DNA of 64,000 nt, taken from contig QANY01013423.1 in the NCBI GenBank assembly GCA_003255025.1, positions 1,477,779-1,541,778 of the forward strand. The letters run 5' to 3'. The notes beneath the pieces were generated by a model that was not told the origin of the DNA, searched no databases, and saw only the letters and a list, made by a program, of their open reading frames with translations. Shown here piece after piece: positions 24,169 through 39,500 of this stretch (its first letter is position 1; every line of letters begins with the position of its first letter). Source of the DNA: Datisca glomerata (lineage: Eukaryota; Streptophyta; Magnoliopsida; Cucurbitales; Datiscaceae). The translations under genes and the position numbers were made by a program.

Positions 24169-25777
24169 AAATATTAATTAACCACTCATTATCAAACTGC
24201 TAACACAGACAAGAAAAAATTCAAAACCGTAAAAAATGCATTAATACAACATGTCGTCATAATTGTAGAAATTATAGATAGAAAGTTACATATTATAGAG
24301 GGAAGTATAAAAATCACATAATAGATTAATTGAAGAGAATGAAATAAAAGAATAAAAATATTTTTCTACTTTTATAAAGATAACAAATTGAAAACTTTTA
24401 TAAAGATAACAAATTAAAAAACATAAAAAAGGTGATCGATTAATGCTTTGAAATTTAACTTCAAAATAAATAAATGGCTTCCATTATGCAAGGAAAAAAT
24501 CTAATCTAAGAATGGAAAAAAACAAAACAACTGTTTCGTTGTAGGGGTAACTACATCTATTAAAAATGCTATAAATTTTAAAATGATAAAATTGATAGAA
24601 ATCTAAAGAATTAAAAATATTAATAAAAATTTAATAAGGTGTGTGAAAATTATTATGTAGTACAATTTTCAGAAAATTATTTGTACTTTTGATTTTCTAT
24701 TTTTAGGTCAAAAGAAAAGAATAAAGTTTGATAGATGGGAATACTAATCATATTATAAGATGATTTGATGCGTATAGTTAAACTTTATACCCCAAACGTA
24801 AGAGGTTGTAACTATATAAGATAATTAGCGATACTATAACTTAAACTCATGATTTTACAAGATAAGTGTGAGAGTTTTAGAAAAAAAGTGTTACAATAGG
24901 ATTTAGATCACCTGTTCTTCTTCAAGACATGAGAGAACCCTTCTCCGTTACATAAGAGTAATAAACTATAACTGACGGATCAAAAGGTTGAAAAGGGCCA
25001 AATACATGGCACCTCAAAGCAATCTATCTTTTGTAGCCAAAGAAAACTACTGTGAGAGAGAGTAGCGTCAAGTAGTGTATCTATGTAAAAACACTATTAT
25101 AAGTTGATTATGATAATGCAAATACTCGAGAGATGCTGTTTTGAAGTACAGACAGTTGATGACTTTAGAAGTTGGCATGGAAGCCAGAAGACAGCGAAAA
25201 GCAGTGTTAACCTGGAATGTAACACCACGAGAGACACTTTTTTTCTTAATTTGTGTATCCAAGGAGATAACAAAACTAAACAAATGTGTTGTGTTTTTAT
25301 ATCTTCTCAGTTTTTTCACGATCAGATTCGTTTCTCACATTTCAAAGCTCACTCTTCTTTTAAGGAAGTATTCTTTCGTCCTCGTGCTCTTCTCTTACTT
25401 GTGCAGTTGTGCACGGTAGAGTAGAACTACATCTCATAACTGAGTAATTACTAACAGAACGTTCATCTGATATGCACATAATCAAATGGGGTAAAATTGA
25501 AGCTTAAATAACATGAAATTATATTATTTTTAGCTTCATCAATCTATTTTTAGCAAATTAAGTCGCGGTTTTAGGTAAAATTGGTAGTTTAAATCACACG
25601 AATACAACTACCTCATTGAGATAATTTGATTGATTTGAATCCCAGCCCAATTTTGATGGCGTACATAGTTCTTAATCATTCTATTAGTAATTATTAACAA
25701 TTATTTAAATATGAATCCAAGATTTTGGGATCACAATGTTTAAAAATAAAATTGAGGGGTTTTGGATGTACGCCATC

Positions 25778-25780
<3 letters not shown>
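22036..25780. other. AT-rich spacer, no gene seen; small AT repeats
   Basis: Mostly 70-75 percent AT. Around 22080-22560 the text (CTGTACAGTTTTGT, then CGAATCGAAAATT and repeated GAACC-like segments) resembles the segment at 44340-44575 and may be an old non-autonomous DNA transposon. A 45-bp duplication lies at 23847-23940 and an (AT)n run at 24138-24162. The open frames at 25104-25424 show no similarity. Confidence 0.5.
23847..23940. repeat. 45-bp tandem duplication
   Basis: Two diverged copies of a unit starting ATTTACAAATAATTATAAA, followed by a GTG(T/C)A segment and TTTACATCAATAT. Confidence 0.7.

Positions 25781-25781
<1 letters not shown>

Positions 25782-25822
<41 letters not shown>
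25782..25822. repeat. (GA)n microsatellite upstream of the remorin gene
   Basis: About 20 GA dinucleotides, some 290 bases upstream of the remorin start codon. GA/CT runs are common in plant promoters and leaders. Confidence 0.9.
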
Positions 25823-25825
<3 letters not shown>

Positions 25826-26108
25826 GTTTTGGATGGTTGTCCCATGTGAGCGACTGAATCATTTTTATAGGAGTGGGTTTAGGCTTTAGGTTGATTCTCC
25901 TCCAAGTAGTCAATGCTTTTTCCTTGTTCAACTACACTGTTCAACTGCTTGCTCTGTCATTTTCATTTTATGACACAGTACTTCACATCAAAATGCTGCT
26001 GCTGCTGCACATAATAGACCACTCTCTAAAGTTTCAGCAATACTCTCTTCCTCCACATAGTCCTCCCTCCTCATATCAGTAACCCCCACACACAGTCCTC
26101 TCTTAGCA

Positions 26109-29100
26109 ATGGATCTTACATCTTCCAAATACTTCCATCCATCTCCATCTACTTTTGCTTCTACTGTGGTAAACAATACTACATTGTCCTGTTTTTTGAT
26201 CCACAAGAAAACCCCACAATGATATTGATTGCTCTGGGTTTTTATTTGGTTTGCTTTCAGGCTTTAAATGTTTTTTAATTAACTAGCCCTTTTTTTCTGG
26301 TAGGAACCACAAAGTGAAATCAACACAAGCTTCTATGGCAAAAGCAAGGAAGCCCCATTTGCAGAAGCCTTTGCTGACCCACTATGCAAGCTCAACCTCA
26401 AAGAAACTTCTGATTTCGTCAAGTCATTTCCAATGGCAAATAACAGCAATGAAAGCAGAAGTTTTCTTGATGTTTCAATGCAGAGAAGGAAAGAGGGAGT
26501 CAACTCGGTCACTCAGAGAAGAGTTATTCTAGAAGCTCCTTCAACCCCTGGCAGACCAGTTTTCAGCTTCAGTGTAAGAAACCCTTCAAGAAAAAGCATT
26601 CCTTCAAAATGGGATGACGCTGAGAAATGGCTTATTAACAGCTCTTGCAATGATTCTCCTGCTCATAACATAATAAAGCCATCTGAGCCCACAAAGATCC
26701 CCAAAGAAAGTGATAACTTTAAGCAGCCAATTGAGGTTTTCGCAGAGAAATCAAGAGTAACTGAAGAAAAAGTGTCAAAAGGAGCAGTATCATCAAGCTT
26801 TCATGATAACTCACTCAGAACTCTTAATGGGGTCTCTGCCTCAACAGAGATACTTCTAAAAGGTAGCCATTTCTTCACTTTAATGGTCCCTTTCTCTCCC
26901 ATCAGTATCAAAAGGTATTCAAAGATTTTGCCTTTTAATCTTGTATAAAAGGCGTCAAAAGCGCTGAAGTTTCGAACTTTGTTCTACTTCTTCGATGCAG
27001 TCATTCTCTACGAAGAAAACCCAGATAGGGTTTTAATTTCGCAGATTTATTCCTTGGACTATGTAAAAACACAAAAAACAGCAATTTCTCGGTTCAGGAT
27101 TGATATGGTAGGAAAACCCATTAACGAAATAGAAAAAGAGATTGGAATTTTGAATGGTATGTTTTCTTACTTTCTTATTTTGGATTTAATCATGGTGTTG
27201 TGGTTGGAGGAGCTGCTAATTTGGGCACCCAGATGAAGAAAATTTCCAAGCAACAAAAAAAGTTCAGATTTTCCCCTTCCTGCTTTCTTTGCAATCAAAC
27301 AGCTGATTCAGAAGCTTTTTACTATTTTATTTTAGTCACTCAATTTTAGTTATCAACCAAAACGTTTTAACATATAAATTAGACTTTTAGTTAAAAGTTT
27401 ATCTATTTCAACATAACAGCCCTTTTGATTCTGAAATTTTATCGTGCAGATAGGTTTACAGACGATGTAGAGCCCGTTCTGCCAAATTTCAGATACCCAG
27501 AACCATCTCAAGAAGGCTTTCTATTCAAAAACACGCCAGACAACAATACCACGAAGGATGCCAGCACAGAAGTTATACATGAGGTTCATCATAGAGACAT
27601 TGGGACTGAAATGACTCCGCTAGGCAGTTCTAAAACGTCAAGGTGTCACACACCGTTCAAAAGCACATCTCCTGTACGCCATAACACACCAGCAAGTAGG
27701 TCAGGACCATTGGCTTTGGGCAACTCAAGTAGCACCAACAGCACAATTGATATTTCCCAGTTGCAGGAATGCCATTTAGCTAAGCTACACTTTGGGTCTC
27801 AATATGATTCCGTTGCCTCGAATTGGAGCTCAAGGGAAGAGGAGGAAGAGGAGATATCTAAGAGCCTTAGACATTTCGAAACAGGGAAAGAATGTAGGAT
27901 TAGCGTTTCAGATTCTAGAGCTGCTGCTTGGGAAGATGAGGAAAAGACCAAGTGTTGCCTTAGGTAATTGATTTATACAGTTTCAGTGTTTTCCAGTCCT
28001 GTCGATAGGATTTTATGGGCACTAAGTTATTGATTATTTATTTACATTGAATAACAGATATCAGAGAGAAGAAGCGAAAATTCAAGCTTGGGTGAACCTC
28101 CAAAATGCCAAAGTAGAAGCTCAATCCAGAAAGCTTGAGGTAAATTTCTTCCCTTCCTTGTGCTGTTCATTTCATTCTTTGGTTCGATTCCTTAAGTAAA
28201 GGAGATTAACACGGGAACACTTAATTTATGTGAAGAGAATAGTGATTACCGATTAGACAAGAGTACGAAAAACTTTGTTCTTTGAAGCGGAAACACATGA
28301 AGTTTTCGCGGCTAATACTTTCAGAAACTGCTATGAGTTAATCTCCAAAGCTTGAACTTATCAAGGTTAAGTTAATATTACTAATCTATTTTATTCTATA
28401 CAATAACATAAGATTGTAGCTTATCAAAAGGTTTTCTTATGAACATTACCCTTGTGTTGGGATTGAAGTCAGTCATGTGCAGATAACTAGTCTTTTGGGT
28501 GATTCAAATATTAAAATTACAAGGGCATGCTTGTGCAGCTGTGTAATGTTGACCGTGGTTGGAAGGTTCTGTCAGGCTCATATTTTGGGTTCTAATTCCT
28601 CGAGCCACCCGCCACTTTGCCACTTTTTTCTCTCTGGGCTCTGCTGGATTGTATTTCTTAATCCAATATGCTTTGTTTTATTAACATGCTTCACTCTTCA
28701 AGAAAAGAATATGAGAGCTTCGAGTCATGGTTTTGCATTTGATTTTATACTTGTTTGTAACCCATGTGATTGAACATTTTGTTTAGTAATTTGTTGGGAA
28801 TAGGAGTGGTAGCTTGAGCTTGGTTCTGTGTTTATTTTCTTCTCTGATTGAGTAAAATAATGGTCTTTGCCAATATTTAATAGTGAAGGCACTATTTCCC
28901 ACTCGACCTTGTATTCCATTTCTTTATTCCGCACTGAATGGAATTTCCAAGAAATTATATCAGTAACCCTTCTGTTTGATTTTGAGGTTATGCGTGCTTT
29001 TCAAACTTTCTAGTCAATGTTTTCACATTAGTCATTCCAAGAGTCATGCTATACGATGGTATCGGCAATGTATCGAGGGTGATTTCACCCACATGGGTCC

Positions 29101-29461
29101 CACAAGGGGTGATCTAAGGTTAAGATCGCTCTGATACAAGTACCGGACTAGTACCACAGATTTTTTTTTTGATTTTGACGGTTTTAGTGACCAGATGATG
29201 TTGCATATGCTCGTCTTGATTATTTATTTCTTTCAGGTGAAGATACAAAAGATGAGAGCAGATTTAGAGGAGAAATTGATGAAGAGGATGGCCGTAGTTC
29301 ATAGGAAAGCAGAGGAATGGAGAGAAGAGGCAAGGCAACAGCATACTGAGCAAATTCAAAAGGCAACTGAACAAGCAAGGAAGATGATAAACAGGCATAT
29401 CTCTCATTTTTCAGGCCACCGTTCTTGTGGTTGCTTCCCTTGCAATAATAACCTCCACTGA
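26109..29461 (+). CDS. Remorin family protein with long N-terminal region (5 exons, 479 aa)
   Basis: Remorins are plant-specific proteins on the inner face of the plasma membrane that form nanodomains. Exons: 26109-26168, 26304-26862, 27450-27963, 28058-28139, 29237-29461. All introns are GT-AG and the joined 1440 bp are in frame. Residues 1-360 are Ser/Pro/Thr-rich and probably disordered (APSTPGRPVFSFSV, WDDAEKWLINSS). The remorin C-terminal domain starts near residue 364 (AAAWEDEEKTKCCLRYQREE). It continues as a coiled coil (IQAWVNLQNAKVEAQSRKLE, KMRADLEEKLMKRMAVVHRK). The end CGCFPCN (about 469-475) is the usual S-acylation/anchor segment. The long N-terminus points to the remorin subgroup with extended N-termini (group 6 type). 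The open frame at 26979-27236 lies within intron 2 and is not part of the protein. Confidence 0.92.
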
Positions 29462-29723
29462 TTAACTTTGTGGTTATTTCCTGCTCTCTCATCAATGAAA
29501 AGCCCATAAAATTTAGATTATTACAACGCAATCTTTCCACACTGAACAATCTTCATATAGAACTGTATCCAATACTGCACATTATTCTCCATCCATCCAG
29601 AAAGAAATACAAAAAATGGATGATCGTTATCAAGATACAAGAAAAATATTGAAATGGGGTTGCCGTTATTGAACTATGTCAAATGCTTCTAATGTGATGA
29701 CTTGAGGACTGAAGAGGAAACCC

Positions 29724-33580
<3,857 letters not shown>

Positions 33581-33697
33581 TGTATTAGATGGGAGAATAG
33601 AGGTTGAAGAAAGAAATTACAAAGGGAAATGAAGAAAACGAAGAAGAAGAATAAGAGTGGAAGACAATAAACGTGAATGGGATAGATAAAGAAAAAC

Positions 33698-33734
33698 CCT
33701 GCTGATGCTGATGCTGATGCTGATGCTGATGCTT
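33698..33734. repeat. (GCTGAT)n hexanucleotide repeat in the AlaAT leader
   Basis: Six GCTGAT units about 120-155 bases upstream of the AlaAT start codon, in the presumed 5' untranslated region of the minus-strand gene. Confidence 0.85.
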
Positions 33735-34061
33735 TAATAATGAAGGTCAAGGTGGGAGGGAGAAAGCTATTTGTTGCGTACGAATTTCCGCATCCTGTTT
33801 ATGACTATGGAAAACAAAAAAAAAAGAGTAAAATATTATTCTAAGGATTTTAGATTTGTTCTGACTTTTTGTCTATTTTTAAACTAGTTGGCACTGGCAG
33901 CTGGAACAATTGGCAATCAAAACAATTACCAGTCATCACCTTCCTTCAAAAGCCAACTCCTCCGACCGCGGCTGTGCTCTGTCCACGCTTTACAATTCCA
34001 AACGCAACTTGGATTGTGATTCGTGGGTCATCCCAATTTTCGCTACATGTAAGGTATGTAT

Positions 34062-34368
34062 ATAATAAAACTATTGTACCATACCGTATGTGAGATGACC
34101 TAATGATGAATGAATTTTTAGTACAGATATTACACATAAATTTTTTTAACAAATTATTATTTTTTACTTGTCATGAAGACTCACGAGAGAGAATAAAGAG
34201 TTTGAAGAATCATACAATAAAACTACTCTACCCCACTACATGTGAGACAATCTAATGATGAATGGATTTTTGGTGCAGATATTACACATATAATTTTTTT
34301 AATAAATTATTACTTTTTACTCGTCAGAAAGACTCATAAGAGAGAATAGAGAGTTTGAAGAATCAAAT
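34062..34368. repeat. Tandem duplication, unit about 152 bp, two copies
   Basis: Copies start near AATAAAACTA at 34064 and 34216. Both contain TAATGATGAATG, CAGATATTACACATA and GAGTTTGAAGAATCA. They have diverged at roughly one base in ten by eye. Confidence 0.8.
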
Positions 34369-34369
34369 A

Positions 34370-35800
34370 CCCGGATCACTTGAGCTAGAAAAATTATTAC
34401 TTTTCCTCCTCGCCTTCTTTTATTCTCTAATTGGTTATATAATTTTTTCTTTCAAATGCTTCGTTATTAGTACTTAAAACATCATGATATTATATAATAT
34501 TTTTAACGATGTCAAATAGTTATATAATCTTTTTGTTGGAGAATGAAATTTTAGAATCTCAGTATGTAATATTATTCATCAAGTGATTACTTAATAAAAA
34601 CTTATCGTAGATGATAACGGTCAACGGAGTATTAAATTTTACACAAATACCTGAAAGTTGTTAGTTTAAATCATAGTATTAAATTCATTAGATAAATATA
34701 AGTTTCACAAAAAAAAATAAGAAGACTTATGTGAGGTCTTTTAGAACGTAGTTTTGCTAATTTGCCCATTGTTGATTCCTTACTATTTATTCAAGATCCC
34801 AAGAGGCAAATATTAAATTTAACTATTTGGAATATGGAGGGAGTTAGGTTCTCTTTAACACATAAAATAAAAAAAATAAAAGAAGGAAAAAGTCTTAAAC
34901 AAATACCATATTCTTAGTTCTCATAATTTCATATACAGTCAATGTTTATTATATCACGTCATAATGATTCAGTTAAGAAGAGGAAAATACATCGAATTTG
35001 TACTTTTCATTAAGTAGATAAATAAATGTTGATCTTATAAAAATATTAAGTTCTCAACCTCACATAAAGAGTGACCAAAACTGATAACTCAACTAATCAT
35101 AGTGGAGTTTTACATTTGGTCCGAGGTTTGTTCTTGCTCAAAATATGTTTTTGTTCTTTTTCCTTGGTTGTGTAAATATATAAATGAAACATGATTGAAA
35201 ATATTTGCTACAACCATTATGTTTCGCTCTCATTTCGAAACTAGAATATTCTGTCCATTTCAACTATAATGAATTAACTATCATGAAGAATGACACACGT
35301 AAACGAATTTAGCAAGACAATCCGTCAGTACATTATAAAAGTGGGCACCAAGGAGACAACAATGTTTGAAAAATCACCTACTGGTGTTGATTTTTTTTAA
35401 AGTAAACATTTCTACTGTTAAAATAAAATACAAATATTCACAAAAGAAAAAAGAGATTCACGTAATTAATGTAAAAATACACGAGATATTGTAATTTATG
35501 GAAAGTATTATTTTTTATATAAAATTAATTAGTGAAAAAAATTAATAGATCTACCAGAATCTCAATTTAACTGATACCTCTATAGCACATTTATCATTTA
35601 ACAAAATCTAATATATTGTTAAAATAAAATAAAAGACAACATTTATTTTATTTTATGGAAAATATTAATGAAAAACTTTTCAGTTGACCCTTTAGGAATA
35701 CTGTATTAATAGACAGTACCGAGAATTTTACTCGCGAGATGGGCCGAAGTCCAAACCCTGACAAAACAATGTCTCGCTCCATATGGCGCAGAATCCAGCG
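34370..35800. other. AT-rich spacer between divergent AlaAT and PUM23 genes
   Basis: No coding frame with similarity and no strong repeat was seen. It should include regulatory DNA for the plus-strand PUM23 gene at its right end. Confidence 0.5.
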
Positions 35801-35806
35801 CGAGTT

Positions 35807-35813
35807 TATAAAA
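35807..35813 (+). promoter_or_regulatory. Candidate TATA box of the PUM23 gene
   Basis: TATAAAA in the context CGAGTTTATAAAACGACC lies upstream of a CT-rich leader. Transcription would start near 35840. A leader intron ending at an AG near 36463 is likely but not certain. Confidence 0.45.
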
Positions 35814-35908
35814 CGACCTTAGGCGGCGAGTTCTAGTGGGAACTGAAAGCGTAAAACCCTACCAACGTTTTCAGGGTTTTAACGGCGACATTTCCTGGTC
35901 ATTCACTG

Positions 35909-35984
<76 letters not shown>
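35909..35984. repeat. (CT)n microsatellite in the PUM23 leader
   Basis: About 37 CT units with one interruption (CTAT). It lies downstream of the candidate TATA box, in the likely 5' untranslated region. Confidence 0.9.
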
Positions 35985-35986
<2 letters not shown>

Positions 35987-36587
35987 GCGAGTGAAGAAGC
36001 AGGTCCAGAGAGTTCGCCTTCGTGTTTTTGTAATATATTTTTTCCCGTGGTGATTTCTTAATCAAATTGCAGTTAAACATATATGGTTATCGTTTGTGTT
36101 TGTTCTCACTTTTCTGGCTATTCACATGCTCCATGATTTTTATGCTTCAAAATGCTAGAACATGTCTCTACTGTATTCGATTGCTGTTGCTTATATTGGA
36201 GGAAAAAGATTAGGATGCATATCAATCGCATTACAGCATCTGTGGGCTGCTCTGCTTGATCTTTCATATAATAGTTGACCTCATGATTACTTTTATTTGA
36301 TACTCAAATCTAATGAGGATTGATGGACATAGAAGTAATTCTGTTATTCTCTTCGGGCCTCTTAAGTAGTCTTCCTCTGAGTAATATTTTCTTTGTAAGA
36401 CACGTAATTTTGGTGGACTAGGTTATTCTTCTTCTTTTCTTTTCTATTTCCTATTTTGTCAGGATCAGCCATTTCAATTCCTGGGTAGGTTTTCTATTTC
36501 AGTTTACGGTTGGTAATGGTCAGATTCGTATATCCCAATACAGGTTCACTGTTGGAAGTCATTATTAACGTTGTTCGCGACTTGCTT

Positions 36588-39500
36588 ATGGTATCTGTTG
36601 GTTCAAAAGCGTTATCATCAAGAAGAGCTGGAACTTTTATTTTAGCCGAAGACCGTTTGATGGGGGAGGATGATACAACACACAAACATGGGAGGAAGAG
36701 GGGAATGGGCAGGAAGCCTCAGAAAGAGAATCTTGGCTTTGATGGGAATGGTTCCAACAAAAAGGTATCTGGAAAGAGAGCTGATGGAGCAACGGAAGTA
36801 GCTCGAAAGTTTTCAAAGCAACGAAATACATCGGCACCACATGCATCATATATCAGGTTCATGGATGAAATACATTGGCTTTATCTCCTTTATTGTAAAA
36901 CAACAATGTATGCTGTTTTTGTAAAACAGCATACATTCTCTCGGTGAGATTATAAGTGAGTTCATATTTTTCACATACATGAATGAAAGTTATCACTGTA
37001 GGAAGCAGGTTGACCCTGAAACAGTAAAATACTTCTCAGAAATTGCAAATCTATTTGAAAGTAATGGGGTTGACTTTGAGGAGCGATCAATTATATGTGG
37101 TAATGCCATAGAAGAAACCAAGGGGAAAGAGTTCGAACTTGCAACTGATTATATCATAAGTCACACTTTAGAAAGCCTTCTTGAGGGCTGTGACGTAGAC
37201 CACCTCTGCAGTTTCCTCCAAAGCTCTGCAAAGGATTTCCCATTTATTGCGACAGATAGATCTGGCTCTCATGTAGTTGAGACTGCCATTAAGTCTTTAT
37301 ATATGCATCTTCAGGACCAAGACGTCTACTCTCTTGCTGAAGAAACATTAACGAAGATATGCAAGGTATATTTATTACCTAGTTATTGTTATCTCAGTGA
37401 TTTAGGTTCTGAGGAGTTAAGAATCTTGTCCTTCCCAACAGATATATGATGTCATTGCTCACCAGTTGGGAGCCTTATATGATGTTAAAGTGTGTCACTT
37501 TAAGTCAAAAGTGTATCACTATGTTACATATTGTTTGGGAGCTCTTTCATATTTCGTTGTTCCTTGTCAGGTAATTGTAGCTAATTCAGCTGATGTGATG
37601 TGTAACTGCTATGGTTCTCATGTTCTCCGAACTCTTATGTGTCTCTTAAAAGGAGTACCTTTAGACTCTTCAGAGTTTCACGTCACAAAATCATCTACAG
37701 TTCTAGCAGAAAGATTGAACATCAAGGCATCTAAATCTGATGTAGAAAACTCGTCACACCTTCAGCAACCATTCCCAGGTTTACTGAAGTTCCTTGTATT
37801 TGGGATGCTAAATGGAACAAGAGGAGACATTAAGAATCTGCAAGTTGATCAATTCAGCAGTCTGGTTCTGCAGGTACACATCAGCCTGTTATCATATAAC
37901 TGTTTTAACAAATAACAATTTTGTGTTGATTCATCATCTTCATTGTCTAAACTCTGAAGGCATTATAGCTATTAGTGTGAATGCTTGTATTTTCCTAGAC
38001 TTATCTATCCGATCTGTGACTATAATTAATCAGCAAGATAAGACACCCGAGCAGAAGGTAAAGCAACCTTCATAGGCTGTATACTTAAGGCTTCTGCAGT
38101 TTTAAGTAGTGTACCTTGTGCCATGTGGCTTTTATACTTCCAATATGTTTTAGAGTGTATAGCCTTGTTGATTTTTTAGTATATTTAATTGTGTTTTCTG
38201 TAGATACTCTGACCCTGAGAATAAATATTGTGGATGGCAGTAGCGGCTTAGTATAATCTATTTCCATAGTGTCTTCTCTGATGCGACGTTTTGCATTTCC
38301 ATAGTTACATTTAATGAATCTATTTGCTATCTGTCTCTTTCTTTATCCGTTTTCCCAGTTTTGATAACAGGGCTATAAATTGATCTTGCAGACCTCCTTG
38401 AAGTTGTTGGTGGGACATGATGAAGAGTTGTTGCGTATGATTCCCATCCTTCTTGGTTGTGACAAGGAAGATATCATGGAAGGAAATTTTATTAAAATGA
38501 TTGCCGTGCGAGATGTTAGAAATTTGATGAAAGAAACTGCATCCAGCCATTTAATGGAGGTAAAAAACCCACTATACTTAATTATATCCTAATATTGTAG
38601 CTCAGTAAATATGTCCACGTACTGCGATTAGGGAATGCATTTAATCGGTTGGGCACTTGTTCTACTATTGTTCTTAAGAGCCAACTCCCATGGTCCAGCC
38701 TTGGACCAAGTATTCTCTAAAGCTGCAAACTTTAGAATGTTTTCTCTGTTCTTCTTTAAGCTTTCACATAACTTTGAGCTTTAGGCCCCATGACATAAAA
38801 TACGACGATTTTCTCGTGAGTCCTGATATCTTTCTCAAATTTTGACTCGGTTACTGCAAATTTTCAGGTTGTTTTGGAAGTGGCTCCTGAAAGACTGTAC
38901 AATGAAATCTTCACAAAAGTTTTCAGGAATTCATTGTTCGAACTTTCTTCTGATCACTGTGGGAACTTTGTTGTTCAAGCGCTCATTTCTCATGCAATGG
39001 ATAAAGATCAAGTTCGTGTTTTATTTTCAAATTATTTGTTCGGTAAAAGTGCAGTTTCAATACATTTTGTCTGTGATATGAAATGCTCAGGTGCTCTTAC
39101 TGGATCTGTATTGTCTATTTCCCTGTTTCTCTCTCATGATAAGTAAACACTAATTATTGGAAGCGGGAGAGGGAGCAACATGACTTCGAAAAAACTATGA
39201 AAAAAACTGAGTTAAAATAGAAGACGCTTCCCATTTCCTAAAGGAATAAGAGAAAAGTAATTGGATGGAGGGGATCTTTACTTTATCAAATAAAGTTTTC
39301 TAGACGATGTTTTAATATACAACATCAAATGCGTCATCTCTGAAATACAATGGAGTATCCTTCCAAGTTCCATTCAATGAGATCACAATTTTAGAGTTGA
39401 AGAGATTCTCACTATCAGAATCCACGTCAGTTTGTAAGCACGTAGCTGTTTCTGCTTGTTTTTTTATGGTGCCTACTTTCTAATTGATATCGCAACGGTC

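Noticed and set aside
25104..25424. Overlapping frames of about 100 residues
   Set aside because: No family motif, three competing frames over the same bases, and no convincing splice context.
26979..27236. 85-residue open frame between remorin exons 2 and 3
   Set aside because: Exons 2 and 3 join in perfect phase without it (K, split codon D, R, F), so it is intronic.
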